DNA of 64,000 nt from Hymenobacter daecheongensis DSM 21074 (GTDB lineage: Bacteria > Bacteroidota > Bacteroidia > Cytophagales > Hymenobacteraceae): positions 186,001 through 250,000 of the forward strand of contig NZ_FQYN01000007.1 in the NCBI RefSeq assembly GCF_900141805.1, in the 5' to 3' direction. A model generated the notes under the pieces. The model was not told the origin of the DNA, ran no database searches, and saw only the letters and a program-made list of their open reading frames with translations. Below are positions 1-8,382 of this stretch, in pieces (the first letter of the stretch is position 1; every line of letters begins with the position of its first letter). The translations under genes were made by a program, and so were the position numbers.

Positions 1-1
1 T

Positions 2-325
2 CCCTTCTTTGTGAAGAGCTACGCATTAGCTGATATTGTGTATGCACAGTTGCAAAACGAGGAACTAGTTGTACAAGGCTTAGTAGCAGAGTCGGGCAAT
101 AGTACTCTGCAAATTATCTTTTTCAAAGAAAAATTAATCCATCAGGTTCAGAATAAATTAGAGTCAATGGGGTGTGACTGGGAAGGAAGTCATCTGCCAG
201 ACTATTTCTCCGTCAACATACCCAAGCAACTTGTTTACAAACCAATCGAACGATATCTGCAGGAACTGGAAAAGCAGGAGGTACTAAGTTACCGGGAAGC
301 ATGTTTAGCGCATGGTTCTTCATAA
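2..325 (+). CDS. DUF4265 domain protein, 5' end cut by window edge
   Basis: The frame is open from the first bases and ends at TAA 323-325. The readable part (PFFVKSYALADIV..., then SGNST near the middle, EGSHLPD, and a C-terminal YREACL) matches my memory of DUF4265: a PFxV-K opening, GNST, GSHLP and an EACL ending. The family has no established biochemical role. The GTG at 11 could be called as a start, but PFF immediately before it belongs to the domain, so the true start probably lies left of the window. GC content is about 42% over the first 60 bases, lower than the neighbouring genes, which may indicate transfer. A bidirectional terminator follows. Domain call fairly sure; function unknown. 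Confidence 0.7.
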   Translation, partial: PFFVKSYALADIVYAQLQNEELVVQGLVAESGNSTLQIIFFKEKLIHQVQNKLESMGCDWEGSHLPDYFSVNIPKQLVYKPIERYLQELEKQEVLSYREACLAHGSS

Positions 326-350
326 ACTTTAGATTCGCTAGCTGTAACTA

Positions 351-392
351 AAAAGACTGCCCATTCTCACAGGGAAAATAGGCAGTCCTTTT
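351..392. terminator. Bidirectional Rho-independent terminator
   Basis: The arms AAAAGACTGCC (351-361) and GGCAGTCCTTTT (381-392) form a hairpin flanked by an A-run on one side and a T-run on the other. It sits between the converging DUF4265 gene and the 97-residue gene, so it can end transcription in both directions. Confidence 0.85.
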
Positions 393-426
393 AGTATATT
401 TCAATTGCTCGTTGAACGCCTTTTAC

Positions 427-720
427 CTACGCCAACACGCTTTCCTCCATCAACTCAGCCAGACTCACTTCCTCCACGTCCGGCACGGCCGCAAACCGGC
501 TTTCGTGAAAATTAGCCTCGGGAAAGCCCGGGGCCACGCCGGCGTTGCTGATTTCGGCCAGCGTGAGGCCGTAGCCGCGGGGCGTGTCATAGAGGCTGCG
601 CACGGTGTAGATGGGGCCGCGCTTGGGCGTTTGGATGGCCGGGTTCTGGGCCCGGAGCACGGTAAAGTCGTCGTTGGTGCAGACCACGGCCTGCCCGGGG
701 TGAAATAGCGGGGGATTCAT
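427..720 (-). CDS. Conserved-looking small protein of unknown function (97 aa)
   Basis: A 97-residue soluble protein opening MNPPLFHPGQAVVCTND, with KRGPIYTVRSLYD in the middle and an acidic C-terminus (PDVEEVSLAELMEE). The FxxGqaVVC...gxxYtVrsl pattern resembles small phage- or plasmid-like proteins with an SH3-like barrel, but I cannot name a family. There is no signal peptide or membrane segment. A perfect -7 box (TATCTTTG on the minus strand) ends six bases before the ATG, so the transcript should be essentially leaderless. This both supports the gene and fixes its start. The gene converges on the DUF4265 gene with a shared terminator between. Gene reality fairly sure; function unknown. 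Confidence 0.75.
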   Translation of the reverse strand: MNPPLFHPGQAVVCTNDDFTVLRAQNPAIQTPKRGPIYTVRSLYDTPRGYGLTLAEISNAGVAPGFPEANFHESRFAAVPDVEEVSLAELMEESVLA

Positions 721-725
721 GCCGG

Positions 726-733
726 CAAAGATA
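726..733 (-). promoter_or_regulatory. Bacteroidetes -7 box TATCTTTG, leaderless
   Basis: Minus-strand TATCTTTG is an exact match to TAnnTTTG and is followed by CCGGC and then the ATG at 720. Transcription from it would begin at or next to the start codon. I saw no clear -33 TTTG. Confidence 0.6.
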
Positions 734-756
734 CGGTGCTTCCTCGTGCCGGGCCA

Positions 757-1617
757 CTACTGCGTAGGGCCATTATCAACCCGCGCCTCTACCACCTGCT
801 GCACCGCCGGGCTCACGGCCGAAAGCAGATCGTAGCCGGTGGCGGCTTCCAGGGCATCTACGGTGGTGCGGTAGGGGCCCCAGGCGGTATCGAGGCCGTT
901 GTCGTTGGGCGTATCCACGGCAATGATGCGGGTGGCAGAACTCACGCGGGTGGCATCGGCGGTGCCCGTGGGCAGCACCACAATCACCTTCCAGATGCGG
1001 CTTGGCACCGTCACGCGGCCGTTGTCGAGGGTGGTTTTGGCCCCGGCCGAGCCCGTGCCGCCGCTGCCGTACTGGCCCTGAATGATGTATAGCTCATTGC
1101 CGGCAGCTACCAGGCTGCGGCAGTAGGTTTCGAGGCCGGCCCAGGTTTGCTGGTTGTTGCGCGGGGCCTGCGGCACCATGTTGGTCATCAGAAAGGTAGC
1201 CGAGTTGTCAGCCACGGTGGCGGTGCGGTCGGCGGAGGGGCAGTTGTGGCCGCGGTCGAAGCCCGAGCCCACGTAGCTGCTGGCCTGCACCTGGTACCAG
1301 CCAGTAGGCAAGTCCGCATCGGGCCGAAAATCATCCTGACGAGCGGCGCTGCCCAGCCAGGAAGCGGCCAGGTGCCAGCTCACCCAGTTCGGAATGCCTT
1401 TGTCGCGGTGGTAGGAGAGGATGTATTGGGGCTTGGTGAGCAGGTAGTTGGTGGGCGACGCCACGTCGGCCACGGCCCCGCTGGGGTTGCCCAGGGCCAA
1501 GTGGCCATCCACGGTGGGCGTGGGGGAAGGCGTGGGGGCCACCTGCTCATCGGAACAGGAAGTGGCCAGCAGGCCGGCAAGCAGCAATAGGGCAGGGCAG
1601 GAGGGCAGACGAAGCAT
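757..1617 (-). CDS. Secreted or periplasmic DNA/RNA non-specific endonuclease (NUC1 family lipoprotein)
   Basis: A 286-residue protein of the beta-beta-alpha metal endonuclease family that cleaves DNA and RNA without sequence specificity. The catalytic motif DRGHNCPSADR is present: the His is the general base, and a downstream Asn in the NNQQTW region fits the metal ligand. The N-terminus MLRLPSCPALLLLAGLLATSC is a lipoprotein signal with lipobox LATSC, followed by a Pro/Thr linker, so the enzyme is probably anchored outside the inner membrane. The frame stays open upstream to 1950, but that part overlaps thyA on the other strand. The ATG at 1615-1617 gives a proper signal peptide and has a near-consensus CACCTTTG box about 30 bases upstream. 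Role inferred: scavenging extracellular nucleic acid or attack on foreign DNA. Confidence 0.88.
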   Translation of the reverse strand: MLRLPSCPALLLLAGLLATSCSDEQVAPTPSPTPTVDGHLALGNPSGAVADVASPTNYLLTKPQYILSYHRDKGIPNWVSWHLAASWLGSAARQDDFRPDADLPTGWYQVQASSYVGSGFDRGHNCPSADRTATVADNSATFLMTNMVPQAPRNNQQTWAGLETYCRSLVAAGNELYIIQGQYGSGGTGSAGAKTTLDNGRVTVPSRIWKVIVVLPTGTADATRVSSATRIIAVDTPNDNGLDTAWGPYRTTVDALEAATGYDLLSAVSPAVQQVVEARVDNGPTQ

Positions 1618-1710
1618 ACGGACCAAGTAAATTCGGCTGCAAAGGTGCGACACAATAGCCAGCCACGCGGCCCAACCAGCCCTGGCCCTTGCCGGCCGGA
1701 GCCGGCTTAT

Positions 1711-1718
1711 TACCTTTG
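1711..1718 (+). promoter_or_regulatory. thyA promoter -7 box TACCTTTG
   Basis: TACCTTTG matches TAnnTTTG exactly, with TTG at 1689-1691 about 19 bases upstream as a possible -33 element. thyA starts 26 bases downstream. Confidence 0.65.
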
Positions 1719-1744
1719 AAGCTGCCCCCACTTGCTCCCGCCTT

Positions 1745-2539
1745 ATGCAGCAGTACCTCGACCTCGTCCGCCATATCCTAGACCACGGCACCCGCAAAAC
1801 CGACCGCACCGGCACCGGCACGCTCAGTATTTTCGGCCACCAGATGCGCTTCAATCTGCAGCAGGGCTTCCCCTTGGTTACTACCAAGAAAGTCCACCTG
1901 AAAAGCATCATCCACGAGTTGCTCTGGTTTCTGCGCGGCGATACCAACATTCAGTACCTGAAGGAAAACGGGGTGAAAATCTGGGACGAATGGGCTGATG
2001 CCAACGGCGAGCTGGGCCCGGTATACGGTTGGCAGTGGCGCAGCTGGCCCCGCCCCGACGGCACCCACATCGACCAGATTTCGGAGGTCATCCGCCAGCT
2101 CAAAACCACGCCCGACTCGCGCCGCATCCTCGTTTCGGCCTGGAACGTGGCCGAGCTGGACCAGATGCACCTGATGCCCTGCCACGCCCTGTTCCAGTTC
2201 TACGTGGCCGATGGCCGCCTGAGCTGCCAGCTCTACCAGCGCTCCGCCGACGTGTTTCTGGGCGTGCCCTTCAATATTGCCAGCTACGCCCTGCTCACGC
2301 TCATGGTGGCCCAGGTCACGGGTCTGCAACCCGGCGAATTCATCTGGACCGGCGGCGACACGCACCTGTACGTCAATCACTTGGAGCAGGCGCGCCTGCA
2401 GCTCACCCGCGTCCCGCATCCGCTGCCGCAGATGCAGCTGAATCTGGAAGTGAAAGATATTTTCGGCTTCCGCTACGAAGATTTTCAGCTCGAAAACTAC
2501 AATCCGCACCCCGCCATAAAAGCTCCGGTGGCTGTATAG
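1745..2539 (+). CDS. thyA: Thymidylate synthase
   Basis: Converts dUMP to dTMP with 5,10-methylene-tetrahydrofolate as both carbon donor and reductant; cytoplasmic and needed for DNA synthesis. The protein is 264 residues, the same length as the E. coli enzyme as I recall it. The active-site Cys is residue 146 in [12 protein letters not shown]. Also visible are RTGTGT near residue 21, GDTNIQYL, the dUMP-binding region [16 protein letters not shown], and the C-terminal [10 protein letters not shown]. The start at 1745 lies just downstream of a perfect -7 box, and the stop at 2537-2539 is followed by about 200 bp without a clear gene. No folA is visible next to it here. The nuclease gene diverges upstream. 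The identification is secure. Confidence 0.98.
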   Translation: MQQYLDLVRHILDHGTRKTDRTGTGTLSIFGHQMRFNLQQGFPLVTTKKVHLKSIIHELLWFLRGDTNIQYLKENGVKIWDEWADANGELGPVYGWQWRSWPRPDGTHIDQISEVIRQLKTTPDSRRILVSAWNVAELDQMHLMPCHALFQFYVADGRLSCQLYQRSADVFLGVPFNIASYALLTLMVAQVTGLQPGEFIWTGGDTHLYVNHLEQARLQLTRVPHPLPQMQLNLEVKDIFGFRYEDFQLENYNPHPAIKAPVAV

Positions 2540-2750
2540 CGGGGCGGGCAGGTCTGGGATGGAGCGACCAGAGAGATTTGCAGGATGCTATGTTCTTAAA
2601 TCAGTGCAACTTTCTGGCGGGCGACTCCGTTAAACCATCGCCAAATCAGTACCTTCGGTCTGATTATGGCAATCGGGTGGCTGCTTTAAGGGCTGAAACC
2701 TGATTTTTATTTTAGGGCACAATTCAACTTTGCCCTGAAAATCCAATCTG

Positions 2751-2996
2751 ATGGCAGCCCTTCCGGCTGCTTTCACCCCCATCCGCCCCCTACCTTTGCA
2801 ACTCCGTACCCAAACCGCCGCCGCCGGCACCCCTCTGCCGAGGAAACACCGTGCCCTGGTGGCCCTCTACATGCTGGAGGACCCCCGCCAATCGCGCGAG
2901 GAAATCCTGCGCCTCAACAACGTTTCCGAAATTGATCTGGCTGAGTATGAAGAAGAATGGCTGCGGCTGCGCTGCCGCCATGTGGTAGCCGTTTAG
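2751..2996 (+). CDS. Small protein of unknown function; real start probably further in
   Basis: The open frame gives 81 residues. The first 35 look like chance Pro/Ala coding, while the rest (MLEDPRQSREEILRLNNVSE, then an acidic helix DLAEYEEEWLRLR) reads like a small helical protein. A perfect -7 box, TACCTTTG, lies at 2791-2798 inside the long version, so transcription from it would start after the first ATG. The likelier starts are GTG 2859 (purine-rich GAGGAAA ten or so bases upstream) or ATG 2871, giving 41-45 residues. The last four bases overlap the converging PLP-enzyme gene. I recognise no family. Reality of the gene moderately supported. Confidence 0.45.
   Translation: MAALPAAFTPIRPLPLQLRTQTAAAGTPLPRKHRALVALYMLEDPRQSREEILRLNNVSEIDLAEYEEEWLRLRCRHVVAV
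2791..2798 (+). promoter_or_regulatory. -7 box TACCTTTG inside the annotated small ORF
   Basis: An exact TAnnTTTG match 40 bases downstream of the ATG at 2751. It argues for a later translation start at 2859 or 2871. Confidence 0.45.
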
Positions 2997-3808
2997 GCCT
3001 GCTGGTCCCAGCCTGACAGCGCGTGCCACAGAGGCGGCAAAACTGGCGGCAGTGCCTGCTGGCCGATCCGGAGAACCGGACGAAGGGCCGCTACATTGGC
3101 CGTAAACACGGCTTCGGCTGCCAGCATATCGGAGGGAAGGTAGCGCCCTTCGTGGCACGGCACGCCCTGCGCCCGCGCCGCCCGCAGCAGATGTGCCCGC
3201 CGCACCCCCGCCACGCAGCCGGTTTGCAGCGCTGGTGTGAACAAAGCCCCTTCCCGAATCCAGAAAATAGCCGCCGCGCCTGCTTCGGCCACGTGTCCGG
3301 CCGCGTCGCACAGGATAATTTCGTCGAGTCCGCGCTGCCGCCGCTCGTGAGCGGCCCGCACATAGAGCCAGGCCTGGGGACCTTTGCAGAAGCTCAGAGG
3401 CGAGTATAGTGCGTGGCTATGCTGCGCGAAATCTGCCTGTTGTATAGCTGAGCTATCGGCTACGAATGGCTCCGCCGTAGCCAGCCACTCGGCCGCCGCC
3501 GTTGTTGGTGTGTAGCGTCCGCCGCCCGCCCGCCACACCTGCAGGCGCAGCCGGGCCTCGGATAAGCCAGCCGCAGTGGCCAGCCGGGTCAGCGTGGCCG
3601 TCAGGCGTTGCTCGGTGGCCAGGGCCGCAGGCAGCTCCAGATGGAGCGCCTGAGCGGCCTGCTGCATCCGGCTCAGGTGGTCGGCGGCGTAGCGCAGGCG
3701 GCCTTCCGCAAAAACTAGCGTTTCAAAAAAACCATCACCGAAGGCCAGTCCCCGATTGGGCAGCGGCAGCGCGGCGGTGGGCAGCAGGTGGTCGTTGAGC
3801 AGCAGCAT
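2993..3808 (-). CDS. Aminotransferase class IV (PabC/IlvE-type PLP enzyme)
   Basis: A 271-residue fold-type IV PLP enzyme. Members are branched-chain aminotransferases, D-amino acid aminotransferases or 4-amino-4-deoxychorismate lyase (PabC, folate pathway). The opening NRGLAFGDGFFETLVF is typical. The candidate PLP Lys lies in SPLSFCKGPQAW, and the Glu that contacts the cofactor ring nitrogen lies in HVAEAGAAAIFW. A conserved TGCVAGVRR follows. The short length and divergent Lys region fit a PabC-like lyase slightly better than IlvE; thyA nearby makes a folate role tempting but is weak evidence. The start at 3808 (MLLLND) is preferred over 3859 because a -7-like TACCTTGC ends just upstream, giving a leaderless mRNA. 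Class secure, substrate unknown. Confidence 0.85.
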   Translation of the reverse strand: MLLLNDHLLPTAALPLPNRGLAFGDGFFETLVFAEGRLRYAADHLSRMQQAAQALHLELPAALATEQRLTATLTRLATAAGLSEARLRLQVWRAGGGRYTPTTAAAEWLATAEPFVADSSAIQQADFAQHSHALYSPLSFCKGPQAWLYVRAAHERRQRGLDEIILCDAAGHVAEAGAAAIFWIREGALFTPALQTGCVAGVRRAHLLRAARAQGVPCHEGRYLPSDMLAAEAVFTANVAALRPVLRIGQQALPPVLPPLWHALSGWDQQA

Positions 3809-3846
3809 GGCCCGCAAGGTAGGGCCGCGGGGCTTCTTTTTTGCAC

Positions 3847-3875
3847 AAAAAAAGGGCAAGCCAGCCGGCTCACCC
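3847..3875 (-). terminator. Terminator of the delta-60 repeat gene
   Basis: On the minus strand GGGTGAGCC pairs with GGCTTGCCC (including G-U pairs) and is followed by seven T. It lies 27 bases after the stop of the 836-residue gene. Confidence 0.7.
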
Positions 3876-3901
3876 CTTTCGGTTGGGCTATGAAGGATAG
3901 A

Positions 3902-6412
3902 CTATTGCACTTGAATGCGGCGTACGACGGTGCCTTCAGTATAGTTCACGCGCAGCAGATACGTGCCGGCGGCCAGCTTGTCGAGGGGCAGCGTGGTGGC
4001 GGCGGCGCCCGTCAGGGCCTGGTGCCGCACCGGGCGCCCCAGGGCATCCAGCAGCTCCAGGGACTGGGCGTGGGCGGTGGCATCCGGGGCTACGTGCAGC
4101 GTGCCGTGAGCGGGCACGGGCCAGGCGGCGGTGCGCTCAGCCACGGCCCGCGGGGCGGCTATGTGCAGTACATTGGGGGCCGTGATACGGGCCAGGGCAC
4201 CAGTGGCCGTACCACTAATGGTGCCGAAAGAGCCGCCCACTACGATGGCCCCATCAGGCTGCACCAGCATGGAGCGCACTATATTGTTTGGCACTGCTGT
4301 GGCGGCGAAGGAAGCATCGGCAGCGCCGTTGGGTAGCACGCGGGCCAGGTTAGATGGCAGGCCAGCACCGGAAAATGAACCGCCTACCAGAATGCGGTTA
4401 TTAGGCTGCACCGTCAGGCTGTATAGCGTACCGGTTACAGTTGGCGGCGTGAAACCGGTATCCAATGTGCCATCGGCGTTCAGGCGGGCCAGGTTGGCGC
4501 GGGGCGTGCCATTCACGGCTTCGAAGTAACCACCAGCCACCAGCTTGCCATCAGGTTGCAGCGTGAGAGCATTCAGGCGCAGATTAGGGTTTGTGGTGCT
4601 TGAAGCGGAGGTAAAGGCAGGGCTGGTGAACGTCGGCTCGATGCCGCCAGTGGGCGTGTACCGGAACACGCGCAATACATTGCTCGAGCCGGAGCTTGGC
4701 CGGAAATAACCACCCACCAACAGTTGGCCATTGGGTTGCAATACCATATCGTGGAAACTGGCCAGCGAGTTAAGGCCGAACGTGCTGGGGACAAAAGTGG
4801 GGTCATACGCCCCCAAGGACGTCAGACGCACGATGCCCGCTGCCGGCGTGCCGTTGTATGAGGAAAAGCTGCCGCCCAGCAATATTTTGCCATCGGTCTG
4901 CACCAGCACCCGCGTGAGCGTCCCCGTGAGTGGGCTGATTGAGAAGGTATTGTCGGGTGCGCCCGTAGGCAGAAAGCGCCGGGCTACGGAACCCGCAGCA
5001 GCCAACACGCTGCCGTTGGGCTGCAGCGCCAGAGTACCCACATTCAGATCCAGGGAGGTGCTGGCGTTAAAGGAGGCATCCAGCGTGCCATCGGCGTTCA
5101 AGCGAGCCAGCCGGCGGACAGGCTGCCCATTGATTTCCGAAAAGGAGCCACCAATCAGCAGCTTACCATCCGGCTGCCGGGCCATTGCCAAAATACTGCC
5201 GCTGGCCTGCGCCACGGGCTGAAAGCTGGGATCAACGGTGCCGTTTTGGTTAAGCTGGAGCAGCGTCCGGTCGAGGGCTCCGCTGAAATTGGTGAAGAAG
5301 CCGGCCACGGCCAACTTGCCGTTGTTAAGCAGGGTGATGGAATACGGAGCGTAGTTGGCATCTCCGATGGAGGCGAACGAAGGATCTAAGGAGCCATTAG
5401 GGTTCAGGCGTACTACGGAAGAGGCTCGGGTATTAAGCTTAACGTAGATTTTGCCATCAGCCTGCACTTCCATAACCTGACCGTAGTAGCTATACACCTC
5501 GTAGGGGTTTGCCAGGGGGGTGGGGGCCGTAAAGGAGTTATCCAGCGCCCCATCTGGCTGCACGCGGACCATACTCACACCCATTGGATAGGCAGCCGAA
5601 ACGATGTTGCCGGCCAACAGGATTTTTCCATCGGGCTGCACTTTCAGGTTGATAATGTCTGAGGAGGGCAGCAGGCCGGCATTAAAGGAAGAATCAAAGG
5701 AGCCGTCGGCATTCAGGCGGGCGAGGCCATTGCAGGTAATGCCATTGTAGGTGGTGAAATAACCGCCAATCAGGAATTTGCCACCGGCTACCGGTACAAC
5801 AGATTCTACTTCATCGTCGGCACCTGCGCCTTGGTTGAAGGAGGCATCTACGCTGCCGTTAGCATTGAGCCGCACAATACTGTGGGCAGGAGTACCGCTG
5901 AACTCATCAAACTTACCTACCACCAGCGTCTGACCATTCGGCAGAGGCAGTGCATCATCCAGGTAGCTGCCAGTCGTCGACGCGCCGCCGCTGCCGACAT
6001 CGAAGCTGGTATCGCCCGTGCCGTCGGCATTCAAGCGGATCAGGCTTCCGGACCGTGTAATGCCACCAATTGATATAGCCCCAAAAGAGTAAGAGAGCAA
6101 CAGATATTTTCCATCACTTTGCAAATAGGCCCTAGCCATAAGCGAACTGTTGCCTACATTTTGGCTGAAGGCGGCATCGAGAGTGCCGTTGGCGTTGAGA
6201 CGAGCAACACGCGTTGCCATAGTGCCATTCAGGCGCAGGAAGGTGCCCAGCACTAGGCGTTTGCCATCCGGCTGCTCCGTCACGGAGGTGATGGCGGCAG
6301 GAGCGTACAGCGTAGGGCGCGTAAATGTCGGGTCGAGCGTTTGCGCGGCCACGGGCTGCCACAGCAGCGGCACCAGGCATAAGCCACTAATAAGGAGTTG
6401 AAGTTTTTTCAT
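3902..6412 (-). CDS. Secreted delta-60 repeat protein with T9SS C-terminal sorting domain
   Basis: An 836-residue protein with signal peptide [19 protein letters not shown]...AQT, then about fifteen delta-60-type repeats of roughly 50 residues. Each carries the pattern QPDGK-L-GG-F...NG.....[11 protein letters not shown], starting near residue 25. Such repeats form a beta-propeller-like array. The last 80 or so residues ([41 protein letters not shown]) are a type A T9SS sorting domain, so the protein should cross the outer membrane through the type IX system and be surface-attached or released. Function unknown; adhesion or binding is the usual guess. It is transcribed alone and followed by its own terminator. 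Identification of architecture is firm. Confidence 0.92.
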   Translation of the reverse strand: MKKLQLLISGLCLVPLLWQPVAAQTLDPTFTRPTLYAPAAITSVTEQPDGKRLVLGTFLRLNGTMATRVARLNANGTLDAAFSQNVGNSSLMARAYLQSDGKYLLLSYSFGAISIGGITRSGSLIRLNADGTGDTSFDVGSGGASTTGSYLDDALPLPNGQTLVVGKFDEFSGTPAHSIVRLNANGSVDASFNQGAGADDEVESVVPVAGGKFLIGGYFTTYNGITCNGLARLNADGSFDSSFNAGLLPSSDIINLKVQPDGKILLAGNIVSAAYPMGVSMVRVQPDGALDNSFTAPTPLANPYEVYSYYGQVMEVQADGKIYVKLNTRASSVVRLNPNGSLDPSFASIGDANYAPYSITLLNNGKLAVAGFFTNFSGALDRTLLQLNQNGTVDPSFQPVAQASGSILAMARQPDGKLLIGGSFSEINGQPVRRLARLNADGTLDASFNASTSLDLNVGTLALQPNGSVLAAAGSVARRFLPTGAPDNTFSISPLTGTLTRVLVQTDGKILLGGSFSSYNGTPAAGIVRLTSLGAYDPTFVPSTFGLNSLASFHDMVLQPNGQLLVGGYFRPSSGSSNVLRVFRYTPTGGIEPTFTSPAFTSASSTTNPNLRLNALTLQPDGKLVAGGYFEAVNGTPRANLARLNADGTLDTGFTPPTVTGTLYSLTVQPNNRILVGGSFSGAGLPSNLARVLPNGAADASFAATAVPNNIVRSMLVQPDGAIVVGGSFGTISGTATGALARITAPNVLHIAAPRAVAERTAAWPVPAHGTLHVAPDATAHAQSLELLDALGRPVRHQALTGAAATTLPLDKLAAGTYLLRVNYTEGTVVRRIQVQ

Positions 6413-6471
6413 TGAAAAATTGATTGGGTAAAATGGAAAAGAAGAAAAATTAAAAGCTGCGCTTAACTCGG

Positions 6472-7599
6472 CTAAGGTAGCCGGAACTTCTTGCCCGGCA
6501 GCGCTTTCACCACCCCGCGAAACTCCAGCCCCAGCAGCAGCGAAGCCACCTGATGCACCGGCAGTTGGGTTTTCCAGCTCAGGTTGTCCAGCAGCTCCTC
6601 GCCGGCCGTGAGAACGGTCAGAATCTGGAACTCCTCGGCGGTGAAGTCGGCGGCATCGAGCGTAGGGGCGGAGCGGGGCTTGCCGGTGGGGTGCAAGGCC
6701 TCGTCCCAGTTCAACAGCTCCTCCAGGTCGCGGGGCTCGGAGTAAAGCGCAGCTTTGTTGTTGCGAATCAGCGCATTGCAGCCTTCGGAGGCGGGGCTGC
6801 CCAGGTTGCCGGGTATGGCCAGCACGTCGCGGTTGTAGCTCAGGGCAATTTCGGCCGTGATTAAGGCCCCGCCTTTTTTGGCCGCTTCTACCACCACCGT
6901 GCCATCGGAAAGACCGGCAATGATGCGGTTGCGGGCCGGGAAATTGTAGCGGTCGGGTGGGGTGCCGAAGGGGAATTCGGTGAGCAGGCCGCCCTGGGTG
7001 AGCATCTTTTCGGCGGTTTTGCGGTGGGCATGGGGATAAATCACGTCGAGGCCGGTGGCCATCACACCCACGGTTTCCAGGCCTTCGTGCAGGGCGGCGC
7101 GGTGGGCGACAATGTCAATGCCGTAGGCCAGGCCGCTGACCACCAGCGGCCGGTGCGGCAGCAGGCCCTGCACCAGCAATTCGGTTTGAGCGCGGCCGTA
7201 GTCGGTAGCCTGGCGCGTGCCCACGATGGCCAGAGTTTTGGATTGGTTCAAATCGGCGGTGCCCTGGTAGTAGAGCAGCGCCGGGGCATCGGGAATCTGC
7301 TTGAGGCGGCTGGGGTAGCGGCGGCTGGTATAGAACAGCAGCTCAATGCCTTCCGCGGCGGCTTTTTTCAGCGACGCTTCGGCCTGGTGCAGCGCGGCGG
7401 TGCGGGCCGCACCGGTCAGGGCCGCCACGGTGGCAGGGCCCACGCCCGGAATCTTGCGCAGCTTGCCCGGCGGGAGCATCAGCACGTTTTTGGCCGAGCC
7501 GCCGTAGCTCATCAATTGCCGCGTGAGCTGCGGCCCGACGCCGGGAAAGAGCGTGAGGGCGACTTCATGGAAGAGTAGTTCGTCGGTAGAAATGGACAT
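6472..7599 (-). CDS. dprA: DNA-processing protein DprA
   Basis: 375 residues. DprA binds incoming single-stranded DNA during natural transformation and loads RecA. Visible parts: an N-terminal helix-hairpin-helix region ([15 protein letters not shown], about residues 45-60), the Rossmann/SLOG domain ([10 protein letters not shown] near 128; [16 protein letters not shown] near 155; [32 protein letters not shown]) and a C-terminal winged helix ending [11 protein letters not shown]. All are diagnostic. The ATG at 7597-7599 is the only good start. A palindromic repeat lies 36 bp upstream, so the promoter must lie within or beyond that element. It shares no operon with competence genes here. Secure. 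Confidence 0.97.
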   Translation of the reverse strand: MSISTDELLFHEVALTLFPGVGPQLTRQLMSYGGSAKNVLMLPPGKLRKIPGVGPATVAALTGAARTAALHQAEASLKKAAAEGIELLFYTSRRYPSRLKQIPDAPALLYYQGTADLNQSKTLAIVGTRQATDYGRAQTELLVQGLLPHRPLVVSGLAYGIDIVAHRAALHEGLETVGVMATGLDVIYPHAHRKTAEKMLTQGGLLTEFPFGTPPDRYNFPARNRIIAGLSDGTVVVEAAKKGGALITAEIALSYNRDVLAIPGNLGSPASEGCNALIRNNKAALYSEPRDLEELLNWDEALHPTGKPRSAPTLDAADFTAEEFQILTVLTAGEELLDNLSWKTQLPVHQVASLLLGLEFRGVVKALPGKKFRLP

Positions 7600-7634
7600 T
7601 CTATTTTATAGTTGGAATAAGGCTAAAAATTGTC

Positions 7635-7736
7635 TGTCATCCTGAGCAGAGCGAAGGACCTTATGCCAGTTGAACGACACTAGTAACAGCGACTCTTCTT
7701 TTGCGTGATAAGGTCCTTCGCAGGCTCAGGATGACA
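7635..7736. repeat. Palindromic intergenic element, family A copy 1
   Basis: Arms TGTCATCCTGAGC...GCGAAGGACCTTAT and ATAAGGTCCTTCGC...GCTCAGGATGACA face each other around a loop of about 45 bases. Further copies at 16665-16820 and 47795-47895 share both arm ends. The inner stretch next to the left arm here (GCCAGTTGAACGAC) recurs in inverted orientation in the 47795 copy. It lies between dprA and the MerR gene. Confidence 0.9.
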
Positions 7737-7751
7737 GGCGTTGGAAATATG

Positions 7752-8111
7752 CTACCCCTGGCTTTTCCCAATCACCTCCAGCTCCTTTTTCATCGTCACC
7801 AAAAATCCGCGCACTTTTTCCAGGCTCTGAATCACGTCGATTTTTTCCTTGAGCTGGGGGCCTTTCTGCTTGAGCAGGTCGCGGGCCCCGGGGATAGTGA
7901 AGCCGCGCTCCTTGACGAGGTGGTAGATGGTGCGGAAAATATCGATGTCCTGGGGCGTGTAGAGGCGGTTGCCCTTCTTGCTTTTGCGCGGACGCAGCTC
8001 CTCAAACTCGGTTTCCCAAAACCGGATCAGCGACGGGGCCACGTTGAACTGGGCCGCCACCTCGCCGATGGTGAAGTACTGCTTCTCGATTTCGCGGTCT
8101 TTGTAGGGCAT
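7752..8111 (-). CDS. MerR-family transcriptional regulator
   Basis: 119 residues. The N-terminal winged HTH is clear: QYFTIGEVAAQFNVAPSLIR, then FWETEFEELRPRKSKKGNRLYT (about residues 11-60), followed by the second helical pair DIDIFRTIYHLVKERGFTI and a coiled-coil dimerisation helix (QLKEKIDVIQSLEKVRGFL). The protein stops after the helix and has no effector-binding domain, the form common in Bacteroidetes where one such gene is often near housekeeping genes. It diverges from alaS across 271 bp that hold a perfect palindrome. I see no cysteines that would point to metal sensing. Targets unknown. Family secure. Confidence 0.93.
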   Translation of the reverse strand: MPYKDREIEKQYFTIGEVAAQFNVAPSLIRFWETEFEELRPRKSKKGNRLYTPQDIDIFRTIYHLVKERGFTIPGARDLLKQKGPQLKEKIDVIQSLEKVRGFLVTMKKELEVIGKSQG

Positions 8112-8139
8112 GGCTGGGGTAATGTCAAATCAAAAGAAC

Positions 8140-8232
8140 GTCATGCTGAGCTTGTCGAAGCATCTCGCGTGCTGACGTTGGATTACCAATCAGACGTCAG
8201 CACGCGAGATGCTTCGACAAGCTCAGCATGAC
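8140..8232. repeat. Perfect palindromic element, family B copy 1
   Basis: Two 38-bp arms (8140-8177 and 8195-8232) are exact reverse complements, from GTCATGCTGAGCTTGTCG inwards to GCTGACG, around the loop TTGGATTACCAATCAGA. A diverged copy lies at 15320-15411 with nearly the same loop. It sits between the divergent MerR and alaS genes. Confidence 0.92.
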
Positions 8233-8285
8233 AGGCGAAAAGGAGCAGTCCAAAGCAACCGTTTCGCTTTCCCGCGTAGGTCGGC

Positions 8286-8293
8286 TACATTTG
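8286..8293 (+). promoter_or_regulatory. alaS promoter -7 box TACATTTG
   Basis: TACATTTG matches TAnnTTTG exactly, 89 bases upstream of the alaS ATG. A second CTTTG lies at 8301-8305. Confidence 0.5.
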
Positions 8294-8382
8294 CCGGCGT
8301 CTTTGCAATTAATTCTAATTGCGAAAAGTAGCCAAAATCCCGGCCGCCGCCAACTTCTGCGCCCGTCGTCATCTATTCTGCC

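Noticed and set aside
1618-1950. N-terminal extension of the nuclease
   Set aside because: The frame overlaps thyA and its promoter; a normal lipoprotein signal begins at 1617.
2540-2750. Possible gene between thyA and the small ORF
   Set aside because: No reading frame longer than a few dozen codons with coding bias; only a weak hairpin (TTTTAGGGCA...TGCCCTGAAAA) is visible near 2711-2740.
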